DNA of 64,000 nt from Micromonospora sp. CB01531. Lineage in GTDB: Bacteria > Actinomycetota > Actinomycetes > Mycobacteriales > Micromonosporaceae. The stretch covers positions 230,570 through 294,569 of the forward strand of contig NZ_LWLS01000083.1 of assembly GCF_001905095.1 (NCBI RefSeq), read 5' to 3'. The position numbers and the translations under genes were made by a program. The notes below the pieces were generated by a model. It worked only from the letters and a program-made list of their open reading frames with translations, ran no database searches and was not told where the DNA came from. Each line of letters starts with the position of its first letter. Positions within the stretch are counted from its first letter, which is position 1. Positions 17,034 through 25,427 of this stretch are shown piece by piece.

Positions 17034-17567
17034 ATGACCCTGGAACGACCGATCGCCCCGGACCCGTACGAGCTGCTGCCGACGGTGCCGTTGTTCACGC
17101 TGACCAGTGACGACGTGCGTAACGGCGAGCCGATGGACGTGCGGTACGCGCACGGCAGCGTCGGCGGCGAGAACGTCTCCCCGCACCTGGCCTGGTCGGG
17201 CTTCCCGGAGGAGACCAGGAGCTTCGTGGTGACCTGCTTCGACCCGGACGCCCCGACCGGCAGCGGCTTCTGGCACTGGGTGCTGGTGAACCTGCCCGCC
17301 TCGGTCACCGAGCTGCCCACCGGCGTCAAGGAGAGCGAACTCGGCGCCGCTTTCAGCGTCCGCAGCGACTACGGCGACACCGGCTACGGCGGCGCCGCCC
17401 CGCCGGCCGGCGACCGCCCGCACCGCTACGTCTTCGCCGTGCACGCGGTGGACGTGGATCAGCTCGACGTCGGCCCCACCGCCAGCCCGGCCTACGTCGG
17501 CTTCAACCTGGCGTTCCACACCCTGGCCCGGGCGGTCATCCGCCCGACGTACCAGATCGCGGAGTGA
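17034..17567 (+). CDS. YbhB/YbcL-family (PEBP, Raf kinase inhibitor-like) protein
   Basis: 177 residues of the phosphatidylethanolamine-binding protein fold: VSPHLAWSGFPEETRSFVVTCFDPDAPT and the GFWHWVLVNLP motif lining the anion/ligand pocket, then the PPAGDRPHRYVFAVHA segment. Cytoplasmic, no signal peptide. Role in bacteria is undefined; probably ligand binding. ATG 17034 follows GGAAGGATCCTCTCG. Monocistronic, ending in a strong terminator. Confidence 0.9.
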   Translation: MTLERPIAPDPYELLPTVPLFTLTSDDVRNGEPMDVRYAHGSVGGENVSPHLAWSGFPEETRSFVVTCFDPDAPTGSGFWHWVLVNLPASVTELPTGVKESELGAAFSVRSDYGDTGYGGAAPPAGDRPHRYVFAVHAVDVDQLDVGPTASPAYVGFNLAFHTLARAVIRPTYQIAE

Positions 17568-17591
17568 CTGGTCACGAGCCGTGACAGAGCG

Positions 17592-17619
17592 CGGGGCCCC
17601 CGCCGACGCGGGGGCCCCG
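17592..17619. terminator. Strong bidirectional terminator
   Basis: Perfect 12-bp stem CGGGGCCCCCGC / GCGGGGGCCCCG with a 4-base loop, between the PEBP gene and the convergent methyltransferase gene. The stem resembles the one at 10464-10501. Confidence 0.8.
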
Positions 17620-17633
17620 TGCCCGTAGCAGCG

Positions 17634-18344
17634 TCAGCCCGGTACCCGGGCGACCGCGAAGACGGACTGGCCGAAGGGCGGGCGCAGCCGCTGCTCCGCC
17701 GCCTTGGTGGCGGGCAGGACCAGGCTGTCGTAGATCTTCACCATCGGGCCCTCCTTCGGCATCAGCCGGAAGACCTTGGTGGCCATGAAGTAGCCGATGA
17801 GGCCGAGCGCGTTGGCGTAGTGGATCTTCTCAACGGTGAGCCCGGCCTCGGTCATCGCCGCCGCGAGCGTCTGCTTCGTGTAGCGCCGGACGTGACCGGT
17901 GGCGATGTCCGCCGGGCTCATCGCGAACTGGAAGGCCGGCACGATGATGATCACCGCGCCGCCGGGCCGGACCAGGTAGCGCATGCTGCACAGCGCGCTC
18001 ACGTGGTCCTCGATGTGCTCCAGTACGTTGTACGACACGGCCGCGCTGTAGTCGCCCCGCTCGGAGTGCGGCAGCAGCATCTGCCGTACCTCGATGGTGG
18101 GGTGCTCGGCCAGCCGCTCCTTGAGCCGGACCAGCCGGTCCGGGTCCGCCTCGGTGGCGGTGAGCCGGGGCAGGTGCGCGGACCACTCCAGGGCGTAGTC
18201 GCCCAGCCCGCTGCCGATCTCGATGGGGTTGTCACCGAGGTGGGGCACCGCCAGCTCGACGAACCATCTCCGGTGGTTGACCGCGGTCGCCAGGCCTTCG
18301 AGCACCTCCGACTGGACGCGTTGATCCCCAGTGATATCTGCCAT
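17634..18344 (-). CDS. Class I SAM-dependent methyltransferase
   Basis: 236 residues. SAM-binding motif I is IEIGSGLGDYA, followed by TATEADPDRL (acidic residue after strand 2) and SYNVLEHIEDH, then VRPGGAVIIIVPA. The C-terminus has family-specific helices (GYFMATKVFRLMP) seen in methyltransferases near sugar/lipid glycosylation genes. Substrate unknown. ATG at 18342-18344 (MADITGDQRV). Divergent from the GT-C-like membrane protein with 210 bases between, and plausibly in one glycoconjugate pathway with it (inference). Confidence 0.87.
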   Translation of the reverse strand: MADITGDQRVQSEVLEGLATAVNHRRWFVELAVPHLGDNPIEIGSGLGDYALEWSAHLPRLTATEADPDRLVRLKERLAEHPTIEVRQMLLPHSERGDYSAAVSYNVLEHIEDHVSALCSMRYLVRPGGAVIIIVPAFQFAMSPADIATGHVRRYTKQTLAAAMTEAGLTVEKIHYANALGLIGYFMATKVFRLMPKEGPMVKIYDSLVLPATKAAEQRLRPPFGQSVFAVARVPG

Positions 18345-18554
18345 GCGTCGATTCCTCACGATATGACTGACCCGCGCCTGGACCGACAGAGTCAACCATC
18401 CCGATGGATGGTGCGGGAATCGGGGTACCGGGAGTGGCCGAATTGTGGTCGGGGGTGGGCACGTGATCGGCGGTCGGCGAACTCGGCACATAGTACGCCA
18501 GTACCCAGAAACATGCACGGCCACCGCGATTCCCTGACTACGCTCTGAATTGTC

Positions 18555-20366
18555 ATGACTACTCCTGAATCGGACGCCGGCCCTGGTGGCGCTGGCGAGG
18601 ACGGGCCCGACGAGGGTGGACTGCCGGCGCGGGGCAAGTGGATCGATGCCGCCGCCGTGCTCAGTTTCGTGCTGCTCGCGTTCTGGGTGACCGCCCGGTT
18701 CTGGCTGAACCCCGCGCACGGGGTGCGGGACAACCGCACCGATCAGGCGCAGTTCGAGTGGATGATGGCGCACGGTGCCCGGGTGGTGACGGATTTGGCC
18801 TACCCCTTCACCTCGGACCGGATGAATGTGCCGGACGGCGTCAATTTGATGGCGAATACGTCGGTATTATCGGTTTCATTGCCAATGACGCCGATCACCT
18901 TGCTGTTCGGGCCGCGTACGTCATTTCTGGTCTTTCTCACCGTCGGCCTGCTCGCCACCGGTGTGGCCTGGTATTTCGTCCTGTCCCGGGTGCTGATCGG
19001 GGCCCGGGGGCCCGCCTGGCTCGGGGCCGGCTTCTGCGCCTTCGCGCCGGCGATGGTCTCGCACGCCAACGCCCACCCCAACATCGTCAGCCAGTTCGTG
19101 GTGCCGCTGATCATCTGGCGGACGCTGCGGCTGACCGACCCGGGCCGCTGGCTGCGCAACGGCGTGCTGCTCGGCCTGGTGATCGTCTGGCAGGCCTTCC
19201 TCAACCTGGAGATCCTGCTGATGACGGCGATCGGACTCGGGGTGGTGGTGGTCGCGCTCGCCCTCGGCCGGCCACACCTGCGCCGGTCGGCCCGGACCTT
19301 CTGGGCCGGGCTCGGAGTGGCCGCCGCCGTTGCCGCGGTGCTGCTGGCGTACCCGCTGTACGTGCAGTTCTTCGGGCCCGGGGCGTACGAGGGGCTGTCC
19401 CGGCTCATCCGCGGCTACCGCACCGACCTCGCCTCGTTCGTCGCCTGGTCCCGGGAGTCGGTCGCCGGGGACGCCCGGACCAGCGCCCGGCTGGTGAAGA
19501 ACGCCACCGAGGAGAACGCGTTCTTCGGCTGGCCGCTCGCCGTCCTGGTGGTCGCGCTGGTGTGGTGGCTGCGGCGCAACGTCGTGGTGCTCGGCCTGGC
19601 CGCCGTCGGAGTGATCTTCGCGGCCTTCTCCCTCGGCCGGGAGATCCGCTTCGACGGGCGGGACACCGGCATCCCCGGGCCGTGGGCCGTGCTGGAGAAG
19701 CTGCCGGTGCTGCACTCGGTGGTGCCCACCCGCTGGTCGCTGGCGCTCACCCCGATCGTCGGGATCCTGCTCGCGCTCGGCGCGGACCACGTCCGGCGGG
19801 TGGCTCGGCGACACCCGGCCGCGCGCCCGCAGATCCGGTTCGCCACGGCCACCGTGCTGACCATGGCGCTGCTGCCGATCCTGCCCACCCCGCTCCCCTC
19901 GGTACGCCTCAACCCGACACCCGACTTCGTCACCACCGGCGCCTGGCGGCCCTACGTGGCCGGCGGGCACAGCGTCGTCACGCTGCCGCTGCCCGACACC
20001 GACTACGCCGACCCGCTGCGCTGGTCCGCCGAGACCCGGCTGGGCATGCCGCTGGCCCGCGGGTACTTCCTCTACCCTGACACCCGCCCCGACGGCCACC
20101 GGGTGGCCCTGTTCAGCGCTCCGCCCCGCCCCACCAGCAGCTTCTTCACCACGATCCGGCGTACGGACGGAGTGCCGCCGATCACCCCGGTGGATCGGAT
20201 GGACGCGCTGGAGGACCTGCGCTACTGGCGGGCGGGGGCGGTGATCCTCGACCCCCGGCTGCGGCAGGCCGACGCGTTGCGCGAGGGGATGATCGCGCTC
20301 ACCGGGATCGAGCCGGTGTCCACCGGCGGGGTGTGGCTCTGGGACGTCCGCCCGCTGGTCGACTGA
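18555..20366 (+). CDS. Polytopic membrane protein, GT-C glycosyltransferase-like
   Basis: 603 residues with about ten membrane helices followed by a soluble C-terminal third. The first external loop contains NRTDQAQFEWMM just after helix 1; GT-C enzymes keep a catalytic acidic residue in that place, so this may be a lipid-linked sugar transferase, but no family-specific motif proves it. The loop SDRMNVPDGVNLMANTS is typical of uncharacterised actinobacterial proteins of this type. It starts with ATG 18555. Confidence 0.7.
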   Translation: MTTPESDAGPGGAGEDGPDEGGLPARGKWIDAAAVLSFVLLAFWVTARFWLNPAHGVRDNRTDQAQFEWMMAHGARVVTDLAYPFTSDRMNVPDGVNLMANTSVLSVSLPMTPITLLFGPRTSFLVFLTVGLLATGVAWYFVLSRVLIGARGPAWLGAGFCAFAPAMVSHANAHPNIVSQFVVPLIIWRTLRLTDPGRWLRNGVLLGLVIVWQAFLNLEILLMTAIGLGVVVVALALGRPHLRRSARTFWAGLGVAAAVAAVLLAYPLYVQFFGPGAYEGLSRLIRGYRTDLASFVAWSRESVAGDARTSARLVKNATEENAFFGWPLAVLVVALVWWLRRNVVVLGLAAVGVIFAAFSLGREIRFDGRDTGIPGPWAVLEKLPVLHSVVPTRWSLALTPIVGILLALGADHVRRVARRHPAARPQIRFATATVLTMALLPILPTPLPSVRLNPTPDFVTTGAWRPYVAGGHSVVTLPLPDTDYADPLRWSAETRLGMPLARGYFLYPDTRPDGHRVALFSAPPRPTSSFFTTIRRTDGVPPITPVDRMDALEDLRYWRAGAVILDPRLRQADALREGMIALTGIEPVSTGGVWLWDVRPLVD

Positions 20367-20394
20367 CACCGCCTCGGCGCGGCCGGTGTGCGGG

Positions 20395-21177
20395 TCAGGA
20401 GGGGCGGACGCAGCAGCCCTGGCAGATCTTCGGCCGGGGCAGGGTGAAGGCCAGGCAGCAGGTACGCCGCTGCACGGTTGCCTCCCCGCCCGGGCCGGGC
20501 ACCAGCTCGACCAGGTCGCCCAGGCCGAGCGCGTCCAGCAGCGTCCCGATGCTCTCGGTCGAGGAGCCGGGCAGCGCGTCCGAGGCGCGCAGCACGCCGT
20601 GCGCGATGCCGGAGGCGACCGAGCCGAGCAGCGTACGGGTGCCGATCCGGACCTCGGCCTGGATGGCCGCGATCAGCGGGGCGAAATGGGCGTCGAGCAG
20701 CGAGGCGCGCAGCGCGTCGAGCAGCGCCGCCTCGTCGGCGACCACCCGTACGTGCGGGGCACCGGCCAGCGCCAGCGGATCGCTGGGCAGCACGGCGATC
20801 GTGGTCGAGCTGCGCAGGCCCAGGGTGAGCAGTTGGTGGTGGTCCTCGAAGTGGATCAGCACGTCGGCCGGGTCCAGCAGCGGCACCCGCCGCGCCGAGG
20901 CCCAGCCGAGCACCACCGGCAGCGCGGTCCAGTAGGTGTACGACTTCCAGGCCACCGCGGCGCAGGCGTGCGGGGTGCCGCCCCAGCGCCGGGCCGCGGC
21001 GTGCAGGAATTCCGGCAGCAGGGTGCCGTCGACCAGCCGGCTGGCCGGGGCCCAGCGGGCCGCGTCGTCGGTGACCAGCAGGCCGGGCGCGAGCCCGGGC
21101 AGGTCGTCGGTGCCGAACATGGCGCGCAGGGCCGCGGTGACCGGGGCGAGCGGCGTGGCGGCGTCGCGCCTCGGCAT
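20395..21177 (-). CDS. FhuF-like (2Fe-2S) ferric-siderophore reductase
   Basis: About 260 residues. The C-terminus RRTCCLAFTLPRPKICQGCC has the CC-x10-CxxC pattern of FhuF-type [2Fe-2S] proteins, which reduce ferric siderophores in the cytoplasm to release iron. The central W/Y-rich part (AVAWKSYTYWTALPVVLGWA) is also typical. Start: ATG 21175-21177, with AGGTG 9 bases upstream; GTG at 21187-21189 would add four residues. An iron-box-like palindrome about 70 bases upstream supports iron-repressed expression. Confidence 0.87.
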   Translation of the reverse strand: MPRRDAATPLAPVTAALRAMFGTDDLPGLAPGLLVTDDAARWAPASRLVDGTLLPEFLHAAARRWGGTPHACAAVAWKSYTYWTALPVVLGWASARRVPLLDPADVLIHFEDHHQLLTLGLRSSTTIAVLPSDPLALAGAPHVRVVADEAALLDALRASLLDAHFAPLIAAIQAEVRIGTRTLLGSVASGIAHGVLRASDALPGSSTESIGTLLDALGLGDLVELVPGPGGEATVQRRTCCLAFTLPRPKICQGCCVRPS

Positions 21178-21243
21178 CACCGCTGTCACCTGATCCGCCC
21201 CTGTCTGCTCGCGCACCGGCCGGCGCGTCTCGTCGGCCCGAAC

Positions 21244-21259
21244 TAAGGCTAGCCTAACC
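21244..21259 (-). promoter_or_regulatory. IdeR/DmdR-type iron box
   Basis: Read on the minus strand: GGTTAGGCTAGCCTTA, containing the perfect palindrome AGGCTAGCCT (21246-21255). It fits the actinobacterial iron-box consensus built from TTAGG/CCTAA half-sites and sits upstream of the FhuF-like gene. Confidence 0.75.
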
Positions 21260-21553
21260 ACAGCTACCGGTCGGGGGAAAGTCGCGTCGAGGGGTGGCGG
21301 GAGAGGTCCCGGTCACTCCGCCGGCCTGCTTCTCCGGCTCAGCGTGTCTGACGCCACGCTGCGACCCGGAGCAGTCGTCGTGCCGCGTTGTACCCGCCAG
21401 GGTGAGGGGAAAACGCCACCGGGCCGGCCGGCGGACCGCGCAAGCATCGACGGGAGCCGCTGGATTGTCAAGGCGAGTGTCGAATACGAGGCAGTTTCCG
21501 TACACGTTTGGCCACCCAACGTGAAAATGGTCTTCCCGCGTCCGAGGAAGCCG

Positions 21554-23077
21554 ATGACGACCTCACCCATCGAGCGTGCCGCCGACTCGTTCGCGGCCGA
21601 GCTCGCCCGGCACCGCACCGGCCGAGGGCTGTCCAAGAAGCAGTTGGCCACCCTGATGGGTTTCGACCCGTCGTACGTCAGCCACGTCGAGGGGCGCCGG
21701 CACCGGCCCACCGAGGACTTCGCCCGCCGGGCCGAGGCCGTCCTGGAGGCCAGCGGCGCGATCTGGCAGCGCTTCCGGGAGTACGACGAGCTGCGGCACG
21801 GCCGCGCCGGCGGGACGCACCGGGACCAGCCCGGCCCCGGCCAGTGGCTGCCCCCCGGCACGGGCCTGGTGGTCGAGCGGGAGTCCGCCACCCTCACCCA
21901 CACCGGCGAGGGCTACCACTGCGCGATCCGTCGTGAGCTCTACAACGCGGGCACCGAACCGGTCACCCGCTACCTGGTCCGGGTCGCCGTCGACCGCTAC
22001 CCCAACGACCCGGGCCGCTCCAACCGGCACCACCGGGAGCACCCGCTCACCTTCGCCGAGCTGCAGCTGCAGGCCTACCGGGACGACGGCGGCGCGCGGG
22101 AGCCGATGCACTGGCGGGCGAAGCACGACCGGGACGCGTTCAAGGAGATCTGGCTGCTCTTCGAGAACGACGAGGGCCGCTTCCCGCTCTACCCCGGCGA
22201 CCGGGTCACCATCGAGTACGCGTACCAGGTCGGCCGGGACAAGTGGGGCCCGTGGTTTCAACGTGCCGTCCGCCTGCCCACCCGGCACCTCGCCGTCCGG
22301 CTCGACCTCCCCGCCGAGCTCGACCCGAAGGTGTGGGGAATGGAGACCTCCCTCTCCGCCGAGGAGGGGCCGCTGCGTACCCCCATCCAGCGGCGTGACG
22401 ACGGCGGCCGGGCACGCTACGACTGGGCCACCGAGGACCCCCCGCTGAACGCCCGCTACCGGATGCAGTGGCGGTTCCGCAGCGAGCCCTCGGACACCGA
22501 GCCCGACGCTCCCCGTGGCCGGGTACGCGCCAGCGACCGGATGCGCGCCCTCGGCATCGTGCAGCGTGGCGAAGACCTGCTCCGGCAGCCCGTCCGCCAG
22601 TTCGTCCTGCCCCGCGACGAACGCGCCGCCCGGGACGTCGTCGACCGGCTCTCCGCCGTCCTGGTCCGCCTCGACGAGCTGCACCCGTTCAGCAAGGGTG
22701 TCGGCATCGCCGCCCCGCAGCTCGGGATCGGCTGGGCCGCCGCGCTGGTCCGCCCCGCCGACCGGGCGGCCGAACCGGTCGTCCTGCTCAACCCGCGGGT
22801 GGTCGACACCGCGTCCGAGACCGACGAGCAGTACGAGGGCTGCCTCTCCTTCTTCGACCACCGGGGGCTGGTGCCCCGGCCGCTGCGGATCGACGTGGAA
22901 CACGCCCAGTGGGACGGCAGCCGGGTCATCACGTCCTTCGAGTACGCCATGGCGCGGCTGGTCGCCCACGAGATCGACCACCTGGAGGGGCGCCTCTACG
23001 TCGACCGGATGGCCCCCGGCGTGCCGCTGGTGCCGGTCGAGGAATACCGGGAGACCGGCAACCCCTGGCGCTACTGA
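21554..23077 (+). CDS. Peptide deformylase fused to an N-terminal helix-turn-helix domain
   Basis: 507 residues in three parts. Residues about 1-75 form an XRE/Cro HTH (LSKKQLATLMGFDPSYVSHVEGRRHRPT). About 90-315 is a beta-rich domain of unknown role. About 320-507 is a complete peptide deformylase: motif 1 GVGIAAPQLG, motif 2 YEGCLSFF with the metal Cys, motif 3 AHEIDHLEG with the HExxH. Deformylases remove the formyl group from nascent Met; normal ones are about 170-200 residues and cytoplasmic. ATG 21554 follows GAGGAAGCCG; upstream frame (from 21344) lacks a ribosome site. The fusion suggests a regulatory or self-controlled enzyme; chain function unproven. Confidence 0.88.
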   Translation: MTTSPIERAADSFAAELARHRTGRGLSKKQLATLMGFDPSYVSHVEGRRHRPTEDFARRAEAVLEASGAIWQRFREYDELRHGRAGGTHRDQPGPGQWLPPGTGLVVERESATLTHTGEGYHCAIRRELYNAGTEPVTRYLVRVAVDRYPNDPGRSNRHHREHPLTFAELQLQAYRDDGGAREPMHWRAKHDRDAFKEIWLLFENDEGRFPLYPGDRVTIEYAYQVGRDKWGPWFQRAVRLPTRHLAVRLDLPAELDPKVWGMETSLSAEEGPLRTPIQRRDDGGRARYDWATEDPPLNARYRMQWRFRSEPSDTEPDAPRGRVRASDRMRALGIVQRGEDLLRQPVRQFVLPRDERAARDVVDRLSAVLVRLDELHPFSKGVGIAAPQLGIGWAAALVRPADRAAEPVVLLNPRVVDTASETDEQYEGCLSFFDHRGLVPRPLRIDVEHAQWDGSRVITSFEYAMARLVAHEIDHLEGRLYVDRMAPGVPLVPVEEYRETGNPWRY

Positions 23078-23090
23078 CGCCCCGAACGCC

Positions 23091-23124
23091 GTGAGAATCC
23101 GGTACGCGTGAGAATCCGGTACGC
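23091..23124. repeat. 17-bp perfect tandem duplication
   Basis: GTGAGAATCCGGTACGC occurs twice head to tail (23091-23107 and 23108-23124) immediately after the deformylase gene. The second copy also forms the left arm of the next hairpin. Confidence 0.9.
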
Positions 23125-23155
23125 GGGCCGGTTGCCGGCCCGGCCCGCGTACCGG
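23116..23155. terminator. 15-bp hairpin downstream of the deformylase gene
   Basis: CCGGTACGCGGGCCG pairs perfectly with CGGCCCGCGTACCGG across a 10-base loop. It is the first of two adjacent hairpins separating convergent genes. Confidence 0.65.
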
Positions 23156-23163
23156 CGATCGGG

Positions 23164-23205
23164 AACCGGGTCGCGTGCCCCAGGGGCAGGGCACGCGACC
23201 CGGTT
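23164..23205. terminator. 17-bp hairpin, convergent terminator
   Basis: AACCGGGTCGCGTGCCC pairs perfectly with GGGCACGCGACCCGGTT. Lies between the deformylase gene (+) and the flavohaemoglobin-like gene (-). Confidence 0.8.
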
Positions 23206-23220
23206 CGGGGGGAGAAACGT

Positions 23221-24342
23221 CTACAGGTTGCCGAACGTGTCGTACCGGATGTGCTCCGGCGGAACGTCGTCCGCGGCGAGCGCGCGCAGGGTGGCCCGGA
23301 CCATCGCCGCCGAGCCGGAGACGTAGCAGTCGTGGGTCGTCCACGGGCCGTACCGGGTGACCACCTCGGAGATGTCGCCCACTTCGCCGTCGAAGTCCGG
23401 ATCCGCGCTGCACGCCGGGGTCACCGACAGCCACGGGTGCGCGGCCACCAGTTCCTCCAGGCCCGGCAGGCCGTACAGCTCCTCCGGCCGGCGTGTCCCG
23501 TAGAAGACGTGCACCCAGCGGGTCCGGTTGAACCCGGTCAGCTCCTCCACCAGCGCCTTGATCGGGGCCAGCCCCACCCCGCCGGCCACACAGAGGATGT
23601 CCCGGGTGGACGACCGGTCCAGGGTCATCGACCCCATCGGGGCGGCCACCCGCAGCAGGTCACCCGGCTTGGTCCGGCGGACCAGCGCCCCGGACAACCA
23701 CCCCGCCGCGCCGGCCGGCGTCCGCACGTGGAACTCGAGCACGTTGTCGTCGTTCGGGGCTTTCGCCACCGAGTACGTCCGCCACACCCGGGGGTGGTAG
23801 CGGGGTGCCTCGACGCTGACGTACTGGCCGGCCTGCCAGCGCAGCGGCTGCTGGAGAGCGCGGACAGTCAGCACCGCGGTGTCCGGGCCGTACCGCTCGT
23901 GGGTGAGCACCTCGGCGTGCCAGAACGGCGGGTTCTCGTCCGCCGCCGCCCCGGCCAGCATCTTCTCCGAGATGCTCGCGTACGCCTCCCGCCACGCCTG
24001 GTCGTACTCCAGGTTCCAGCCGTCCCCGGCGGTGCTGCGCAGCGCGTCCAGCAGGGCGACCCCCATTGTCTCGTAGTGCGCGGCCTCGACGTGGTACTTC
24101 CGGTGGTCCCGGCCCAGCGCCCGGAGGTACTCGTCGAAGCTCTCCGGGTCGCCCACCGTCTGGGTGGCGGTGACGATCGCCTCCAGGATCCGGTCGCCCT
24201 GCCCGTTCATCTGCACCGGGAAGAGCTTGCGCAGCTCCGGGTCGAGGAGGAACAGCCGGGCGTAGAAGTGATCGCTCAGCCATTCCCGGTCCTCCTCGAC
24301 CAGGGTCCAGCTCTCCTTCAGCAGCCGCGCGAAGTTCTCCAC
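23221..24342 (-). CDS. Flavohaemoglobin-like protein (globin plus FAD/NAD reductase)
   Basis: 373 residues. About 1-135 is a globin domain (LFPVQMNGQGDRILEAI, RDHRKYHVEAAHYETMG with the likely proximal His), about 145-245 an FAD-binding barrel with the RTYSVAKAP motif, and the rest an NAD-binding domain (CVAGGVGLAPIKALV, VSGSAAMVRATL). Such proteins oxidise nitric oxide to nitrate with NAD(P)H or store/sense oxygen. Starts at GTG 24340-24342. No NsrR or similar operator was recognised. It stands alone, divergent from the CPBP protease gene. Confidence 0.9.
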   Translation of the reverse strand: MENFARLLKESWTLVEEDREWLSDHFYARLFLLDPELRKLFPVQMNGQGDRILEAIVTATQTVGDPESFDEYLRALGRDHRKYHVEAAHYETMGVALLDALRSTAGDGWNLEYDQAWREAYASISEKMLAGAAADENPPFWHAEVLTHERYGPDTAVLTVRALQQPLRWQAGQYVSVEAPRYHPRVWRTYSVAKAPNDDNVLEFHVRTPAGAAGWLSGALVRRTKPGDLLRVAAPMGSMTLDRSSTRDILCVAGGVGLAPIKALVEELTGFNRTRWVHVFYGTRRPEELYGLPGLEELVAAHPWLSVTPACSADPDFDGEVGDISEVVTRYGPWTTHDCYVSGSAAMVRATLRALAADDVPPEHIRYDTFGNL

Positions 24343-24515
24343 AGGGGGACGCTCCTTCTTCTGACGGCGGATCGGGCCCCCATAGAATCTCCACGCAGCG
24401 TGTACGGCGGTCGCACAGAATGTGCGACCGGCTCACCCGGGTCCCGCGAGGCCGCGCCATCCTCGTCAGGCCCGGACAGGTGCCGGCCCGCCCTGGCGTG
24501 CGGCACAGTGGTCCG

Positions 24516-25289
24516 GTGACGGTTGACGAGCTGACCCGGCCGGTGTCCCGCCGGACCCTGGGCACCGAGACGCTGCTGGTGCTCGGCCTCTCCCTCGGGC
24601 AGTCGGCGGTGTACGCGCTGGTCTCGCTGATCGCCAAGCTGACCGCCACGGGCGGGCTCGCGAAGCAGACCGCCGCGCTGAACACCTCCGCGTCGGCCCG
24701 GCCGTACCTCGACCTGACGTACCAGCTCCTCGGCATCTTCTTCGCGCTGCTGCCGGTGCTGCTCGCCGTACACCTGCTGGCCCGCGACCCCGGCGACCCG
24801 GCCCGGAAGCTCGGGGTGGACCTGACCCGACCCGGCGCCGACCTGGCCCAGGGGGCGGCGCTGGCGGCGCTCATCGGCCTGCCCGGGCTGGCGCTGGTCT
24901 GGGCGGCCGCGCAGCTCGGCATCAACGCCACCCTCGTCCCGGCCGCCCTGCCGCACCTCTGGTGGGCGGTGCCGGTGCTGATCCTCGCCGCTGTGCAGAA
25001 CGCCGTGCTCGAAGAGGTGATCGTGGTCGGCTACCTGGTCACCCGACTGCGGCAGCTCGGCTGGCGGCTCGGCGCGGTCATCGCGGCCAGCGCCCTGCTG
25101 CGCGGCTCCTACCACCTCTACCAGGGCTTCGGCGCGTTCCTCGGCAACGCCGTGATGGGCGTGGTGTTCAGCCTCTTCTTCCTGCGCACCCGACGGGTGG
25201 CCCCGCTGATCGTCGCGCACACCCTGCTCGACGTGGTCGCCTTCGTCGGGTACGCGCTGCTGCCGAAGTCCTGGTTCGGCTGGCTCTGA
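24516..25289 (+). CDS. CPBP-family intramembrane metalloprotease/ABI-like protein
   Basis: 257 residues with about seven membrane helices. The CPBP motif 1 is present as LEEVIVVGYLV (Glu-Glu pair), motif 2 as RGSYHLYQG with the His, and a third AHTLLD with a further His; the Arg usual after EExxx is replaced by Gly-Tyr, as in many actinobacterial members. Bacterial members process membrane peptides or prenylated proteins; function here unknown. GTG at 24516 (VTVDELTRPVS) is chosen over 24420, whose extra residues look non-coding. Confidence 0.82.
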   Translation: MTVDELTRPVSRRTLGTETLLVLGLSLGQSAVYALVSLIAKLTATGGLAKQTAALNTSASARPYLDLTYQLLGIFFALLPVLLAVHLLARDPGDPARKLGVDLTRPGADLAQGAALAALIGLPGLALVWAAAQLGINATLVPAALPHLWWAVPVLILAAVQNAVLEEVIVVGYLVTRLRQLGWRLGAVIAASALLRGSYHLYQGFGAFLGNAVMGVVFSLFFLRTRRVAPLIVAHTLLDVVAFVGYALLPKSWFGWL

Positions 25290-25427
25290 CCGCCCCGGCG
25301 CCGTCGGCGGCCCCCGCCGCGTCCGCTGGTTGCGGCATCTCGGGCTGTCCACGCCTGCTGATCGCCCGAAATGCCGCACCGCGTGGGCATCCCGGCGAAC
25401 CTGGCGTGCCCGCCGGCGGCGACGCGG

